Assembly (NCBI GenBank): GCA_965662355.1
Contig: CBFIHP010000018.1
Location: 1-64,000, forward strand
DNA: 64,000 bases
Direction: 5' to 3'
DNA from: GCA-2683825 sp965662355
Lineage (GTDB): Bacteria; Planctomycetota; UBA1135; GCA-002686595
In this document: piece after piece, positions 7,641 through 15,575 of the stretch
Position numbering within the stretch: position 1 is the first letter of the stretch
Layout of the letters: the number at the start of each line of letters is the position of its first letter
The notes under the pieces: generated by a model
Database searches by the model: none
Told to the model about the DNA's origin: nothing
The model's input: the letters and a program-made list of their open reading frames with translations, nothing else
Translations under genes and position numbers: made by a program

Positions 7641-8838
7641 AGTCGAGCATGAAGCGCTTGTTGCGCGGGACCATTTCTTGCGACTCCTTGCCATTGATGA
7701 GGAACGTCACCGGCTTCTCCAGGTCCACCAGGCTGTCGTTCAAGAGCACCGTGATCTTGAGGATCTCCTTGGCCTCGATCGTGACGGTGTTCGAGGCCCT
7801 ATCCGCCTTGGCGTTGATCCACGGTTGCTCGTCCGTTGCCTTCTCCTGATCGACCTGGAAGCCCTCGACGGTGACCCACTGCGTATTGCGACTTAAATCG
7901 CAATACGGAGCGAAGGTGATCTCCGCCGGGTAGTTGACGCGAAGCTTCTCGCCGACGAAGGACAGGACGTCGGCAGGCCCACCGTCTGCCTTGCGCACGC
8001 AGTTTTCAAAGCCCATTTCCCCGACGGCGCTCTCGAAGGCCTGGGCGCCTTCCGATTCGCTCATCAAGAGGCTCGGGATGTTGCGGAAGTTGGTCGCCGA
8101 CATCATCGGGATCTCGCCCTTGCCGATCACACCCGCGAACAGATGCGGGAACGAAGAAGCGGTCGCCGCTGCAGCCAGGAAGCCCTTGCCGGTGCCCGCC
8201 AGGAACACGCGGTTCATGTCGATCGCGAAGTTCACCTTGGCCACGGCGTAGGTATTCATGACCGCCCAGACGCCACTCCCGGGATCGGTAGTGAACTTGT
8301 CCCAGCCAGCGGTCTCCGTAGGCATGTCGACCGCCACGAAGATGGCACCTCCACGAAGGGCCACGTCGTTCCAGTGATCCTCGATGTGGGCCCCCGGCTT
8401 CTGTCCAGCGTCGGGGACGCAGAGGACCAAGGGATAGGGATTCTTCTTGCTCGTGTACTTGGGCGGGAGGTGGTAGGCCGTGGGGACTATTTCGCCATAT
8501 TTTTCCAGCGATCCGCTGATGACCCGGCCCCCCTTCGGACGGCCCTTGAGCGTAGCTCGTTGAGCGTACCAGAGGGCGCGCTCCCAATCCTGAACCGCCG
8601 AGAGGAGCGGTACGGCCCTGAGCTTCTTCTGCGCCTTGTCCATGTCCTTCGAGACCTTGAGGAAAGCATTCTCGATCCCCTTCTTGCGATCCTTGGCGTC
8701 GTAGTAGGCCGCGATCGCCTTCCCGAACTTCTTGTGATCAGAGTCACGCAGTTTTTCTTCCGAGAACCTGAGCGGAGCGACGGCAAAAGCTGCCAGCGCA
8801 CCGAGGGCGATCAAGGATCGGAGAGTTGTAATCTGCAT
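7576..8838 (-). CDS. Exported alpha/beta-hydrolase-like protein with a degenerate nucleophile elbow
   Basis: This 420-residue protein begins at ATG 8838, two bases after the upstream stop; a TTG at 8844 would overlap that gene instead. The N-terminus (TTLRSLIALGALAAFAVAPL) is a signal peptide. Residues from about 100 on look like a polyhydroxybutyrate-depolymerase or phospholipase/carboxylesterase-type fold: YPLVLCVPDAG (oxyanion strand), then MNRVFLAGTGKGFLAAAA where the GxSxG nucleophile elbow should be. Here it reads G-T-G-K-G, so the Ser is replaced by Gly. The C-terminal region (about 340-420) contains a motif-poor beta domain. The protein is probably a non-catalytic relative or uses another chemistry. 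It sits between a TPR gene and the spermidine-synthase-like gene in one transcription unit. Confidence 0.7.
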   Translation of the reverse strand: MQITTLRSLIALGALAAFAVAPLRFSEEKLRDSDHKKFGKAIAAYYDAKDRKKGIENAFLKVSKDMDKAQKKLRAVPLLSAVQDWERALWYAQRATLKGRPKGGRVISGSLEKYGEIVPTAYHLPPKYTSKKNPYPLVLCVPDAGQKPGAHIEDHWNDVALRGGAIFVAVDMPTETAGWDKFTTDPGSGVWAVMNTYAVAKVNFAIDMNRVFLAGTGKGFLAAAATASSFPHLFAGVIGKGEIPMMSATNFRNIPSLLMSESEGAQAFESAVGEMGFENCVRKADGGPADVLSFVGEKLRVNYPAEITFAPYCDLSRNTQWVTVEGFQVDQEKATDEQPWINAKADRASNTVTIEAKEILKITVLLNDSLVDLEKPVTFLINGKESQEMVPRNKRFMLDYAFSSGDWGRVFTSKLERETE

Positions 8839-8840
8839 GG

Positions 8841-9758
8841 TCAATGATCTTCGGTAGGGATGGCACGAATGCTGGCGGGGCCGCTCTTCGGGCGCGGCAG
8901 GAGACTGAGTCCCCAGCCGCGCAGCGCCCAGGCCCCCGCCGACTCGCTGCTCAGTATAGAGGCACGGAAAGCACCGCGCGCTGCTTCCGTACGACCGGAA
9001 ACAAGATCCAGACGGCCGAGGACGATGGATGCGTCGTCAGAGCCCATGGCCAGGGCACGCCCCAGATAGTCACGTCCCCGGGCTTCGTCACCGAATCCCA
9101 GGGAATTGATGCCTCGCTGGGACCACAACCCCACGCTCGCGCGCCCTTCTTTCTGGGCCCGTTCGATGGCTCCGGCAAGGACCTCGTCGGATTCCTTCTG
9201 CTCGTTCAACTGACGTAAGGTCAGGGAGAGGTCCAGGGCGCTCCATTCGGCCACGTAGCGCCGATGGAGCTCGCGCTGGATATTCAGTGCCCCCTCGCGA
9301 AAGCGAATCGAGCGGGCCTCCTCAACAGCGGTGTTCCAGGCCAGGAGCTGCTCCCAGCGCTCCAGGGCCGCCGTCTTCTGCAAGCCCGCCTCGACCGCCC
9401 GTACCCGCAGCGGCCCGGTCGGCAGGCAAACCGCAGCGTGCCAGGAGGCCTGGGGCGGATAGGGCCAGGGATCCAGCTCGCCCAGGCGCGCGGCGACGAC
9501 GCTGACGTCCATGCCGCTGAGCAGGGCCAGGTGGGCGGAGGCCAGCCGACTCCAGGGCGTGTCCTCGGAGCGCTCGGCCAGCGCAGCACGCAGATCCGCG
9601 CACAGCTCGTCCCGGACTTCGGGGGCCAGTGGCTCCTGGGCCAACGAGAGTGTCTGGGCGCGTTGCAGGAAGGGCGTCCAGAACTCCTGCGCATCCTCCT
9701 GGAAGAGACCCGGAGAAGTTGCGGACAGGAGGGCGCCGAGCATGAGGGTCGCGATCAC
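8841..9758 (-). CDS. Exported protein with TPR-like helices
   Basis: This 305-residue protein starts at GTG 9758, overlapping the purM TGA as GTGA, so it is coupled to purM. A short signal peptide (MIATLMLGALLSATSPG) precedes alpha-helical repeats, for example LSLTLRQLNEQKESDEVLAG and LGRALAMGSDDASIVLGRL, which look like degenerate tetratricopeptide repeats. No catalytic motif is visible. The last residues reach to two bases before the ATG of the esterase-like gene. It presumably acts in the periplasm with the next two genes; the link to purM may be only transcriptional. Confidence 0.65.
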   Translation of the reverse strand: MIATLMLGALLSATSPGLFQEDAQEFWTPFLQRAQTLSLAQEPLAPEVRDELCADLRAALAERSEDTPWSRLASAHLALLSGMDVSVVAARLGELDPWPYPPQASWHAAVCLPTGPLRVRAVEAGLQKTAALERWEQLLAWNTAVEEARSIRFREGALNIQRELHRRYVAEWSALDLSLTLRQLNEQKESDEVLAGAIERAQKEGRASVGLWSQRGINSLGFGDEARGRDYLGRALAMGSDDASIVLGRLDLVSGRTEAARGAFRASILSSESAGAWALRGWGLSLLPRPKSGPASIRAIPTEDH

Positions 9759-10810
9759 CGTTCATCCCTCCACAGGGAAACCCCCGAGCCGGCCGAGGTC
9801 TCGCCGATCACCACCGGCTTCTCCCCTGCCGCGGCCAGGGCTTCGATCACTCCTTCGGTCTCTTCGGGATCGGTGAAGATGACCATGCCGATGCCCATGT
9901 TGAAAGCCCGATAGCTCTCGGAGTCGGGGAGTCCACCACCTTCGACCAGCCACTGGAAGAGACCCGGGATCTCCCACGAGCCTCGCTCGAAGACGGCATC
10001 CACCGTGTCCGGTAGACAGCGTTTGGTGTTGTCGTGCAGCCCCCCACCGGTGATGTGGGCGAGAGCAGCGATACGCTTCGCTTGAATCAACGGTCGCAGG
10101 GGGTGCAGGTAGGAGCGGTGCACCTCGAGCAGGGCGTCTCCGACCGTGACTCCGCCAAGTGCCTCGGGGCGATCCCCCAAACCATGGCCCATGCGTTCGA
10201 AGATGATCTTGCGGGCCAACGAATAGCCGTTCGTGTGAAGCCCGGACGAGCCCAATCCGATCAGGGTTTGACCCGGTTTCACCCGCGAGCCGTCGAGGAG
10301 CTGGTCGCGCTGTACCGCGCCGACGAGAAAACCCACGAGCTCGACGTCGCCATCGCGATAGACACCTGGCATCTCCGCGGTTTCACCGCCGAGCAGGGCC
10401 AGACCATTCTCGCTGCACGCCGTGGCGCAACCCGAGATGACCTCGGCGACCTTGTCCGGCTCGAGCTTGCCCATGGCGACATAGTCGAGAAAGAACAGTG
10501 GTTGGGCGCCCTGCACGAGTACGTCGTTGATGCAGTGCTGGACCAGATCGCGCCCTACCGTGTCGAAGCGTTTCGACATGCGCGCCACCTCCAGCTTCGT
10601 GCCCACGCCGTCGGCCGTCGAGACCAGCACGGCGTCTTCGCCGAAGCCCATCTTCTTCGGGTCGAAGAGCCCACCGAACAGGCCGACGTCTCCGAGCACC
10701 CCAGGGGTGAAGCTCTTTTTGATCGCTGCCCGGGCCCCGGCGAGGGCTTGGTCCTGGGCATCGATGTCGACGCCGGCGTCCTTGTAGGAGAGGGATTCTT
10801 CAGGGCTCAT
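9755..10810 (-). CDS. purM: Phosphoribosylformylglycinamidine cyclo-ligase
   Basis: This 351-residue cytoplasmic enzyme catalyses the fifth step of de novo purine synthesis, closing FGAM to AIR with ATP. The N-terminus YKDAGVDIDAQDQAL is the family hallmark (YxxAGVDI). GLFGGLFD, the nucleotide-site stretch DGVGTKLEVA, CINDVLVQGAQPLFFLDY and LLGGETAEMPGVY follow in the usual order, and the length fits E. coli PurM (345). The start is the ATG at 10810. It lies 7 bases downstream of the NUDIX gene and overlaps the following TPR gene by four bases. Other purine genes in the window (purC, purE) are more than 30 kb away, so the pathway is dispersed. Confidence 0.96.
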   Translation of the reverse strand: MSPEESLSYKDAGVDIDAQDQALAGARAAIKKSFTPGVLGDVGLFGGLFDPKKMGFGEDAVLVSTADGVGTKLEVARMSKRFDTVGRDLVQHCINDVLVQGAQPLFFLDYVAMGKLEPDKVAEVISGCATACSENGLALLGGETAEMPGVYRDGDVELVGFLVGAVQRDQLLDGSRVKPGQTLIGLGSSGLHTNGYSLARKIIFERMGHGLGDRPEALGGVTVGDALLEVHRSYLHPLRPLIQAKRIAALAHITGGGLHDNTKRCLPDTVDAVFERGSWEIPGLFQWLVEGGGLPDSESYRAFNMGIGMVIFTDPEETEGVIEALAAAGEKPVVIGETSAGSGVSLWRDER

Positions 10811-10817
10811 GGAAAAC

Positions 10818-11402
10818 TCAGTGGTGCTCGTCCAAGTTGCGCAACAAGCGGGACAGGCGGAGAGGGTAACCGGAGGCGTCGCTCAGCTGGCTCAGGATGC
10901 GCTCTCCGTTGTCGAAGCCGATGTTGTCGGGAAGGCCCGCGAGAGGAAAGAACCGAGCCTCGGTTTCCTCGTCTCCGGGGCGAGGTTCTCCGTCGAGTGC
11001 CCGGCAGAGAAAGACCGCGACGTTGCCCGGCTTGCGCGGGTCGTCCGGAACGAAGAGCAGATCCAGGAGGCCCTCGACCTCGCAATCGATGCCGCCCTCC
11101 TCGTAGACCTCCCGACGGACAGCCTCCTCCGGGGTCTCGTCGATTTCCTGATAGCCCGCTGGAAGGGACCAGAAACCCCGGTAGGGCTCGATCGCCCGGC
11201 GCACGAGCAGGACTTCGCTGCGCTGGTTGCGCACGACGCCCAGGGCGGCGCTGGCCGGGTTCAGAAACAGGACAAAGCCACAATCGACGCATCTCCCCCG
11301 GGTACGCCCGCCGACCAGGGCAGCGGTCAGCGACGATCCGCAGAGGGGGCAATATCGGGCCTTTTTGAGCACAGTGCAGGCGGACGAGGAATGGGGCCCC
11401 AA
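10818..11402 (-). CDS. NUDIX hydrolase with N-terminal zinc ribbon
   Basis: This protein of up to 194 residues couples a four-cysteine zinc ribbon (CPLCG...CVDCG) to a NUDIX domain with a complete Nudix box (G-X5-E-X7-REVYEEGG, following AGYQEIDETPEEA). The family hydrolyses nucleoside diphosphates linked to another moiety; zinc-ribbon members resemble NudC-type NADH pyrophosphatases, but this short form lacks their N-terminal domain. It is probably a house-cleaning hydrolase of unknown substrate. The start is ambiguous: TTG at 11402 is the longest option, while GTG at 11372 would begin directly before the zinc ribbon (LKKARYCPLCG). Neither has a clear ribosome-binding site. It heads the purM run and is divergent from dxr. 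Confidence 0.88.
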   Translation of the reverse strand: MGPHSSSACTVLKKARYCPLCGSSLTAALVGGRTRGRCVDCGFVLFLNPASAALGVVRNQRSEVLLVRRAIEPYRGFWSLPAGYQEIDETPEEAVRREVYEEGGIDCEVEGLLDLLFVPDDPRKPGNVAVFLCRALDGEPRPGDEETEARFFPLAGLPDNIGFDNGERILSQLSDASGYPLRLSRLLRNLDEHH

Positions 11403-11498
11403 GTCTTTCGCTTGGCGTGTCCGCTTGACCTAAACTAGGCAATGGCGTTCCCGAGGGCAATCCGAGGGAAGACCGCCCCATGCCATGCCCCACCCACG

Positions 11499-12734
11499 AT
11501 GAGAGAGATCGCCCTCCTGGGAAGCACGGGTTCCATCGGAACCCAGACGCTCGACCTCGTGCGCCAGAGCCGCCTGAGTCGAGCGTCTGCGCGCGACGGC
11601 GGTGCGCTGCGCATCAGCGCCCTCTGCGCGGGCCGTTCGTGGGAGCTCTTGCTCGAGCAGGCGCTCGAGTTTCGGCCCCGGGTGGTGGGCCTGGCGGACC
11701 CCCAGGCCGCCGACCGGCTGCGGGATGCGCTTCCCGCGGAGATCGCCCTCGTCGCCGGCCCCGAGGCGGCCATGGAGATCGCTGCGGAAGCGGAGTACGA
11801 CGTGGCCCTGCACGGCATCGTCGGCGCGGCCGGCGTCCTGCCTTCCCGCGCCGTTCTCGAGCGCGGCCGCGTCCTGGCTCTGGCCAACAAGGAATCTCTC
11901 GTCGTCGCCGGCGAGGCCCTGATGGAGCTCGCGCGCCGAACGCAGGCCTCGATTCTCCCGGTCGATTCGGAGCATTGTGCGCTCTTTCAATGCCTGCGTG
12001 ACGAGGATCTCTCCCGGGTCCGGCGCGTTTTGTTGACGGCCAGCGGCGGTGCCTTCCGCGATCTCCCCCTGGACCAGCTGGAAAACGCCACGCCGGAGAT
12101 GGCGCTGCGCCATCCCAACTGGGACATGGGCCCGCGGATCACCGTCGGTTCGGCGACGCTCATGAACAAGGCCTTCGAGGTCATCGAGACCCACCACCTG
12201 TTCGGTCTCGAACCGGAGCGCATCGAGGTGGTCCTGCACCGCGAATCGATCTGCCATTCGATGGTGGAGTTCTGTGATGGCTCGGTCCTCTCCCAGCTCG
12301 GCCCGCCCGATATGCGCGGCCCCATTCACTTCGCTCTGCACTGGCCCGAGCGCGTTCCCGTTCCCCTGACGGGATTCGACGTCAAGGCTTTCCGCAACCT
12401 GAGCTTCGAGGAAGTGGACCGGGAGCGCTTTCCCTCCCTCGAGCTCGGCTACGAGGCGGTGCGCCAGGGAGGGGCTGCAGGGGCGGTTTTGAACGCCGCC
12501 GACGAAGTTGCCGTGGAAGCCTTCCTCGAAGGCCGTATCGGGTTTCAGGAAATGACCTCCCTGAACCGAACCGTACTGGAAAAAAGCTCCCCGGCCGAAC
12601 TCCCCGCGTCTCCTGACCCGATTGACTCGATTGAATCGGTGCTCGCGGTTGATCAAAGGACGCGCAACGAGACGCGCGAGCAAATCCGATGCCTGCAGGA
12701 GGCCCGGACTCGCATTCGGGAAGCCCAGCCCTAA
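11499..12734 (+). CDS. dxr: 1-deoxy-D-xylulose 5-phosphate reductoisomerase
   Basis: This 411-residue enzyme makes 2-C-methyl-D-erythritol 4-phosphate with NADPH, the committed step of the MEP isoprenoid pathway. The ATG at 11499 puts the NADPH-binding motif IALLGSTGSIGTQTLDLVR at the N-terminus; earlier in-frame ATGs would add an unusual extension. Other family landmarks are LALANKESLVVAGE, the metal-site stretch LPVDSEHCALFQ, the flexible-loop LLTASGGAFRD, HPNWDMGPRITVGSATLMNK and FEVIETHHLFG. It is followed 52 bases later by rseP, a pairing seen in many bacteria. Confidence 0.97.
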   Translation: MREIALLGSTGSIGTQTLDLVRQSRLSRASARDGGALRISALCAGRSWELLLEQALEFRPRVVGLADPQAADRLRDALPAEIALVAGPEAAMEIAAEAEYDVALHGIVGAAGVLPSRAVLERGRVLALANKESLVVAGEALMELARRTQASILPVDSEHCALFQCLRDEDLSRVRRVLLTASGGAFRDLPLDQLENATPEMALRHPNWDMGPRITVGSATLMNKAFEVIETHHLFGLEPERIEVVLHRESICHSMVEFCDGSVLSQLGPPDMRGPIHFALHWPERVPVPLTGFDVKAFRNLSFEEVDRERFPSLELGYEAVRQGGAAGAVLNAADEVAVEAFLEGRIGFQEMTSLNRTVLEKSSPAELPASPDPIDSIESVLAVDQRTRNETREQIRCLQEARTRIREAQP

Positions 12735-12786
12735 GAGACCCTCCGGCCGAACGTCGCCCAGGTCGATCCAACGCCCCGACTCCCCC

Positions 12787-14619
12787 ATGGAACTACTCCT
12801 TTTTGCCCTGACCGCGATGAAGACCGTCTTCGGGATTGGCCTCATCATTTTCGTACACGAGCTGGGGCATTACATCGCCGCGCGCATGTGCGGTGTGCGG
12901 GTGGAGACCTTCAGCCTGGGGTTCGGCCCACGGCTCTTCGGCTGGAAGAGGGGCGAGACGATGTACCAGATCGCGGCGGTGCCGCTCGGTGGGTACTGCC
13001 GTATGGCGGGCGAGGAGTTTCGTGAGAGCGGACGAGAGCCGGCTCCGGACGAGCTGCCTGCGAAACCGGTCGGGCAGCGCTTCTTCATCTACTCCGGCGG
13101 CGTTCTGATGAATGTCGTTTTCGCGCTGGTCATGTTTCCGATCATCTTCTGGATCGGCGTGCCGTTCACGCGCCCGACCATTCGCGTCATCGAAGGTGGG
13201 CCGGCCTGGAAGGCCAACGTGCCCAGCCAGGCGGAAGTCCTGGCGATCAACGGCAACGAGATCCACGAGTTCGAGGCCATCCTCACCGAGATTGCGTTGA
13301 GCCCCCGTGGACCGGTCACGTTGACGATTCGTGAGCGCGGCCAATCGGAGCCACGCCAGATCGACGTTCTCCCGGAACGCGAAGAAAGCGGTGGATTTCG
13401 CCATCTCGGCGTCAGAGCCGACTGCGAGCGCGACGAATCGGGCCATCCGGTTTTGCACGTCGAGGAAGACTCTCCTGCGGCAAAAGCAGGCATCGGGAAC
13501 GGCGCCCGCCTGCTCGGGGTCGTCGGCGCAGCGTCTCATCAGAGTCCCAGGGAACAACTGGCGATTCGCAGCACCCTGAGCGAGCCGGCGCAGCTGCGGA
13601 TCCTCGACGAAAATGGCGAGCGGACCGTCACCGTGACTCCCGAGCCCATCGAGACAGAAGCGCTCCTGATCGGCATCGCCCCCAGCCGCAACATCGTCGA
13701 GTACGTTCGCGCCTCGGAGGACACGCGTCAGCTCGGCATCGAGGGCGAAGATCAATTGGTTCGCGTATCCGAGCGCGCGATCTTCCGTACGAACGACCTA
13801 CTCGAAGCCCTCCTCGCAGCGGAAGGCGAAATTCGCTTCGAGTATCGCCGTGCCGGTCACCTGGAAGAGACAACCCTATCGCCGCTGCCGCTCGAGCGGC
13901 GCATCGCACTTGCCCGCGACATCGGGCTGAAGTACGACTGGGACCACATCGCGCCCCAGCCCGGCGCGCCCGCCGCCCTGGCCGGAATGCTGGATGGCGA
14001 CCGCATTCTGAGGATCGACGGCAGCCCGACGCTGAACTGGGAGGACATCCAAAAGCTCGTGCGCAAGGCGGGCAAGGAGGATCGACCCGCCCAGGTCGAG
14101 GTGGAGCGTCAAGGGGCCGATGGTGTCGTCAGCGCCAGCTTCAGCGTCAAACCAAGAACGCCGTACGGCTTCGGTGTCAGAGAGCGCAGCGACATCTACA
14201 CCTACAAGGCGGCCGGCGCCATGGAGGCCGTGCGCGTCGGATTGCGCTCTTGCTGGCGCATGATTGATCAGACCTACCTGACCCTCCAGCGCATGTTGTT
14301 CAACGACGTTTCGCCGAAGAACGTAGGCGGCATCCTCACCATCGGGGCGGTTTCCTACCACATGGCCAGCCTGGGCTGGATCAAGCACATTTTCTTTCTG
14401 TGCTTGCTGAGTATCAACCTGGCCGTCATCAACCTCCTGCCGATTCCGGTTCTCGACGGCGGGCACCTCGCCTTCCTGATCGTCGAGAAGATCAAGGGCA
14501 CGCCGGTGTCCAGAAAGACCCTCGAGTACAGTCAGATGATCGGCGTCGTTTTGCTTTTGACGCTGATGGTCTACGTCACGTACAACGACCTGATGCGCTG
14601 GGTTTTCGACAAGATCTGA
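12787..14619 (+). CDS. rseP: RIP-type M50 zinc metalloprotease with PDZ domains
   Basis: This 610-residue integral-membrane site-2 protease cleaves transmembrane segments, typically of anti-sigma factors or signal-peptide remnants. The zinc motif HELGH is at residues 24-28 in the first membrane helix. The third zinc ligand motif NLLPIPVLDGGHL lies near the C-terminus, followed by a last membrane helix (MIGVVLLLTLMVYVTY). Between the N-terminal and C-terminal membrane parts is a long periplasmic insert with PDZ-like units, recognisable by VLAINGNEI, AAKAGIGNGARLLGVV and GMLDGDRILRIDG. At 610 residues it is clearly longer than E. coli RseP (450), consistent with an additional PDZ unit. The start is ATG 12787, directly before the first membrane helix. 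The TGA overlaps the next ATG by one base (TGATG). Confidence 0.93.
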   Translation: MELLLFALTAMKTVFGIGLIIFVHELGHYIAARMCGVRVETFSLGFGPRLFGWKRGETMYQIAAVPLGGYCRMAGEEFRESGREPAPDELPAKPVGQRFFIYSGGVLMNVVFALVMFPIIFWIGVPFTRPTIRVIEGGPAWKANVPSQAEVLAINGNEIHEFEAILTEIALSPRGPVTLTIRERGQSEPRQIDVLPEREESGGFRHLGVRADCERDESGHPVLHVEEDSPAAKAGIGNGARLLGVVGAASHQSPREQLAIRSTLSEPAQLRILDENGERTVTVTPEPIETEALLIGIAPSRNIVEYVRASEDTRQLGIEGEDQLVRVSERAIFRTNDLLEALLAAEGEIRFEYRRAGHLEETTLSPLPLERRIALARDIGLKYDWDHIAPQPGAPAALAGMLDGDRILRIDGSPTLNWEDIQKLVRKAGKEDRPAQVEVERQGADGVVSASFSVKPRTPYGFGVRERSDIYTYKAAGAMEAVRVGLRSCWRMIDQTYLTLQRMLFNDVSPKNVGGILTIGAVSYHMASLGWIKHIFFLCLLSINLAVINLLPIPVLDGGHLAFLIVEKIKGTPVSRKTLEYSQMIGVVLLLTLMVYVTYNDLMRWVFDKI

Positions 14620-15554
14620 TGTTGGCGCTCGGGCGCCTGCTTCGGCTTTCGCTTTCTCCATCGGCGGCGGCGGATGCGGCCTGTGGGGTGCTTCTCGGTG
14701 CCAATCTGTGGCCAGCCGGGGGAACGGCATGGTTGCAGATTCTTGCCGCGCTGTGCGTCTATCACGGCGGCATGGCCTTGAACGACTGGGCCGATCGGCG
14801 CCACGATGCGGCGACGAGGCCGGAGCGCCCCATCCCTTCTGGACGTATCTCCGCGGGATTCGCCCTGGGCCTCGGCCTCACCCTCTCACTCGTCGGGCCG
14901 TTGCTCTCCTACGTGGCCGCTCCTGCGGCGGGATGGGCGCTGGCCGTGGTCGCCTTCCTATCCGTCTCCTACAACCTTGGAGTGCGCGGGCCGCGGATCG
15001 GGCCGCTCTTGCTCGGAGCGTGTCGAGCCGGCAACCTGATCGCGGCCTTTCTGTGTGGGCGCGCCTCGGTGGTACACGACGTGGCACAGGACACCGTGAT
15101 CGAGGCCTGGCCGCTAGCCCTCGCTCTGGCGTATGGGCTCTACGTCTTCCTGCTCTCCTGCCTCGCGCGATACGAGGACACCGAAGCCGGACCGTTGCCG
15201 CCCACGGGATCCGTGCGCCATCCGCGTTCGCTGCTCCTGTATGCGGCCGTCGTCCTGGCCCTCGCCCCGTGGCTGCGAACCCTCGATCCGGATGCCTCGC
15301 TGGCCTGGGTCGTCGCCGCTGCGGGGGTGGCTCTCGCCGGAGCCTTCGGCCTCTTCCAGAGGGTGCACAGCGTGGTGGATTGGAATCCGGGCGCCATCCT
15401 CGGGTCCATGGGCATGGGGCTGCGTCGGCTCTTGATCGCCACCGGCTCGTTCGCCGTCACGCAAGGGCGCTACGAAGGCCTGCTGGTGGCACTCGTGATC
15501 CTCGCCGGCTATCCCGCCAGCTTCGCACTGCGCAAGCTCTTTCCGCCCTCGTGA
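14619..15554 (+). CDS. UbiA-family prenyltransferase, possibly EboC-like
   Basis: This 311-residue polytopic membrane protein carries the first aspartate-rich UbiA motif as NDWADRRHDAATRPERPIPSG-type sequence (residues about 49-69), which binds Mg-prenyl diphosphate. The second aspartate motif usual in UbiA enzymes is not evident; the corresponding stretch reads LARYEDTEAG, which by memory resembles the EboC branch of the superfamily rather than menaquinone or heme-O synthases. The acceptor substrate is unknown. Translation starts at an ATG overlapping the rseP stop by one base, so the two are coupled. About eight hydrophobic helices can be traced. Confidence 0.75.
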   Translation: MLALGRLLRLSLSPSAAADAACGVLLGANLWPAGGTAWLQILAALCVYHGGMALNDWADRRHDAATRPERPIPSGRISAGFALGLGLTLSLVGPLLSYVAAPAAGWALAVVAFLSVSYNLGVRGPRIGPLLLGACRAGNLIAAFLCGRASVVHDVAQDTVIEAWPLALALAYGLYVFLLSCLARYEDTEAGPLPPTGSVRHPRSLLLYAAVVLALAPWLRTLDPDASLAWVVAAAGVALAGAFGLFQRVHSVVDWNPGAILGSMGMGLRRLLIATGSFAVTQGRYEGLLVALVILAGYPASFALRKLFPPS

Positions 15555-15559
15555 GCCGT

Positions 15560-15575
15560 GCTCCCGTCAGGGAGC
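15560..15575. terminator. Small hairpin between convergent UbiA and cca genes
   Basis: A 6-bp inverted repeat GCTCCC/GGGAGC with the loop GTCA lies between the UbiA stop (15554) and the cca stop codon, which falls inside the loop (15567-15569). There is no T-run on either side, so a terminator role is only possible. Confidence 0.3.

Noticed and set aside
11430..12848. A 472-codon minus-strand frame opposite dxr
   Set aside because: dxr on the plus strand has all family motifs; the antisense frame has none.
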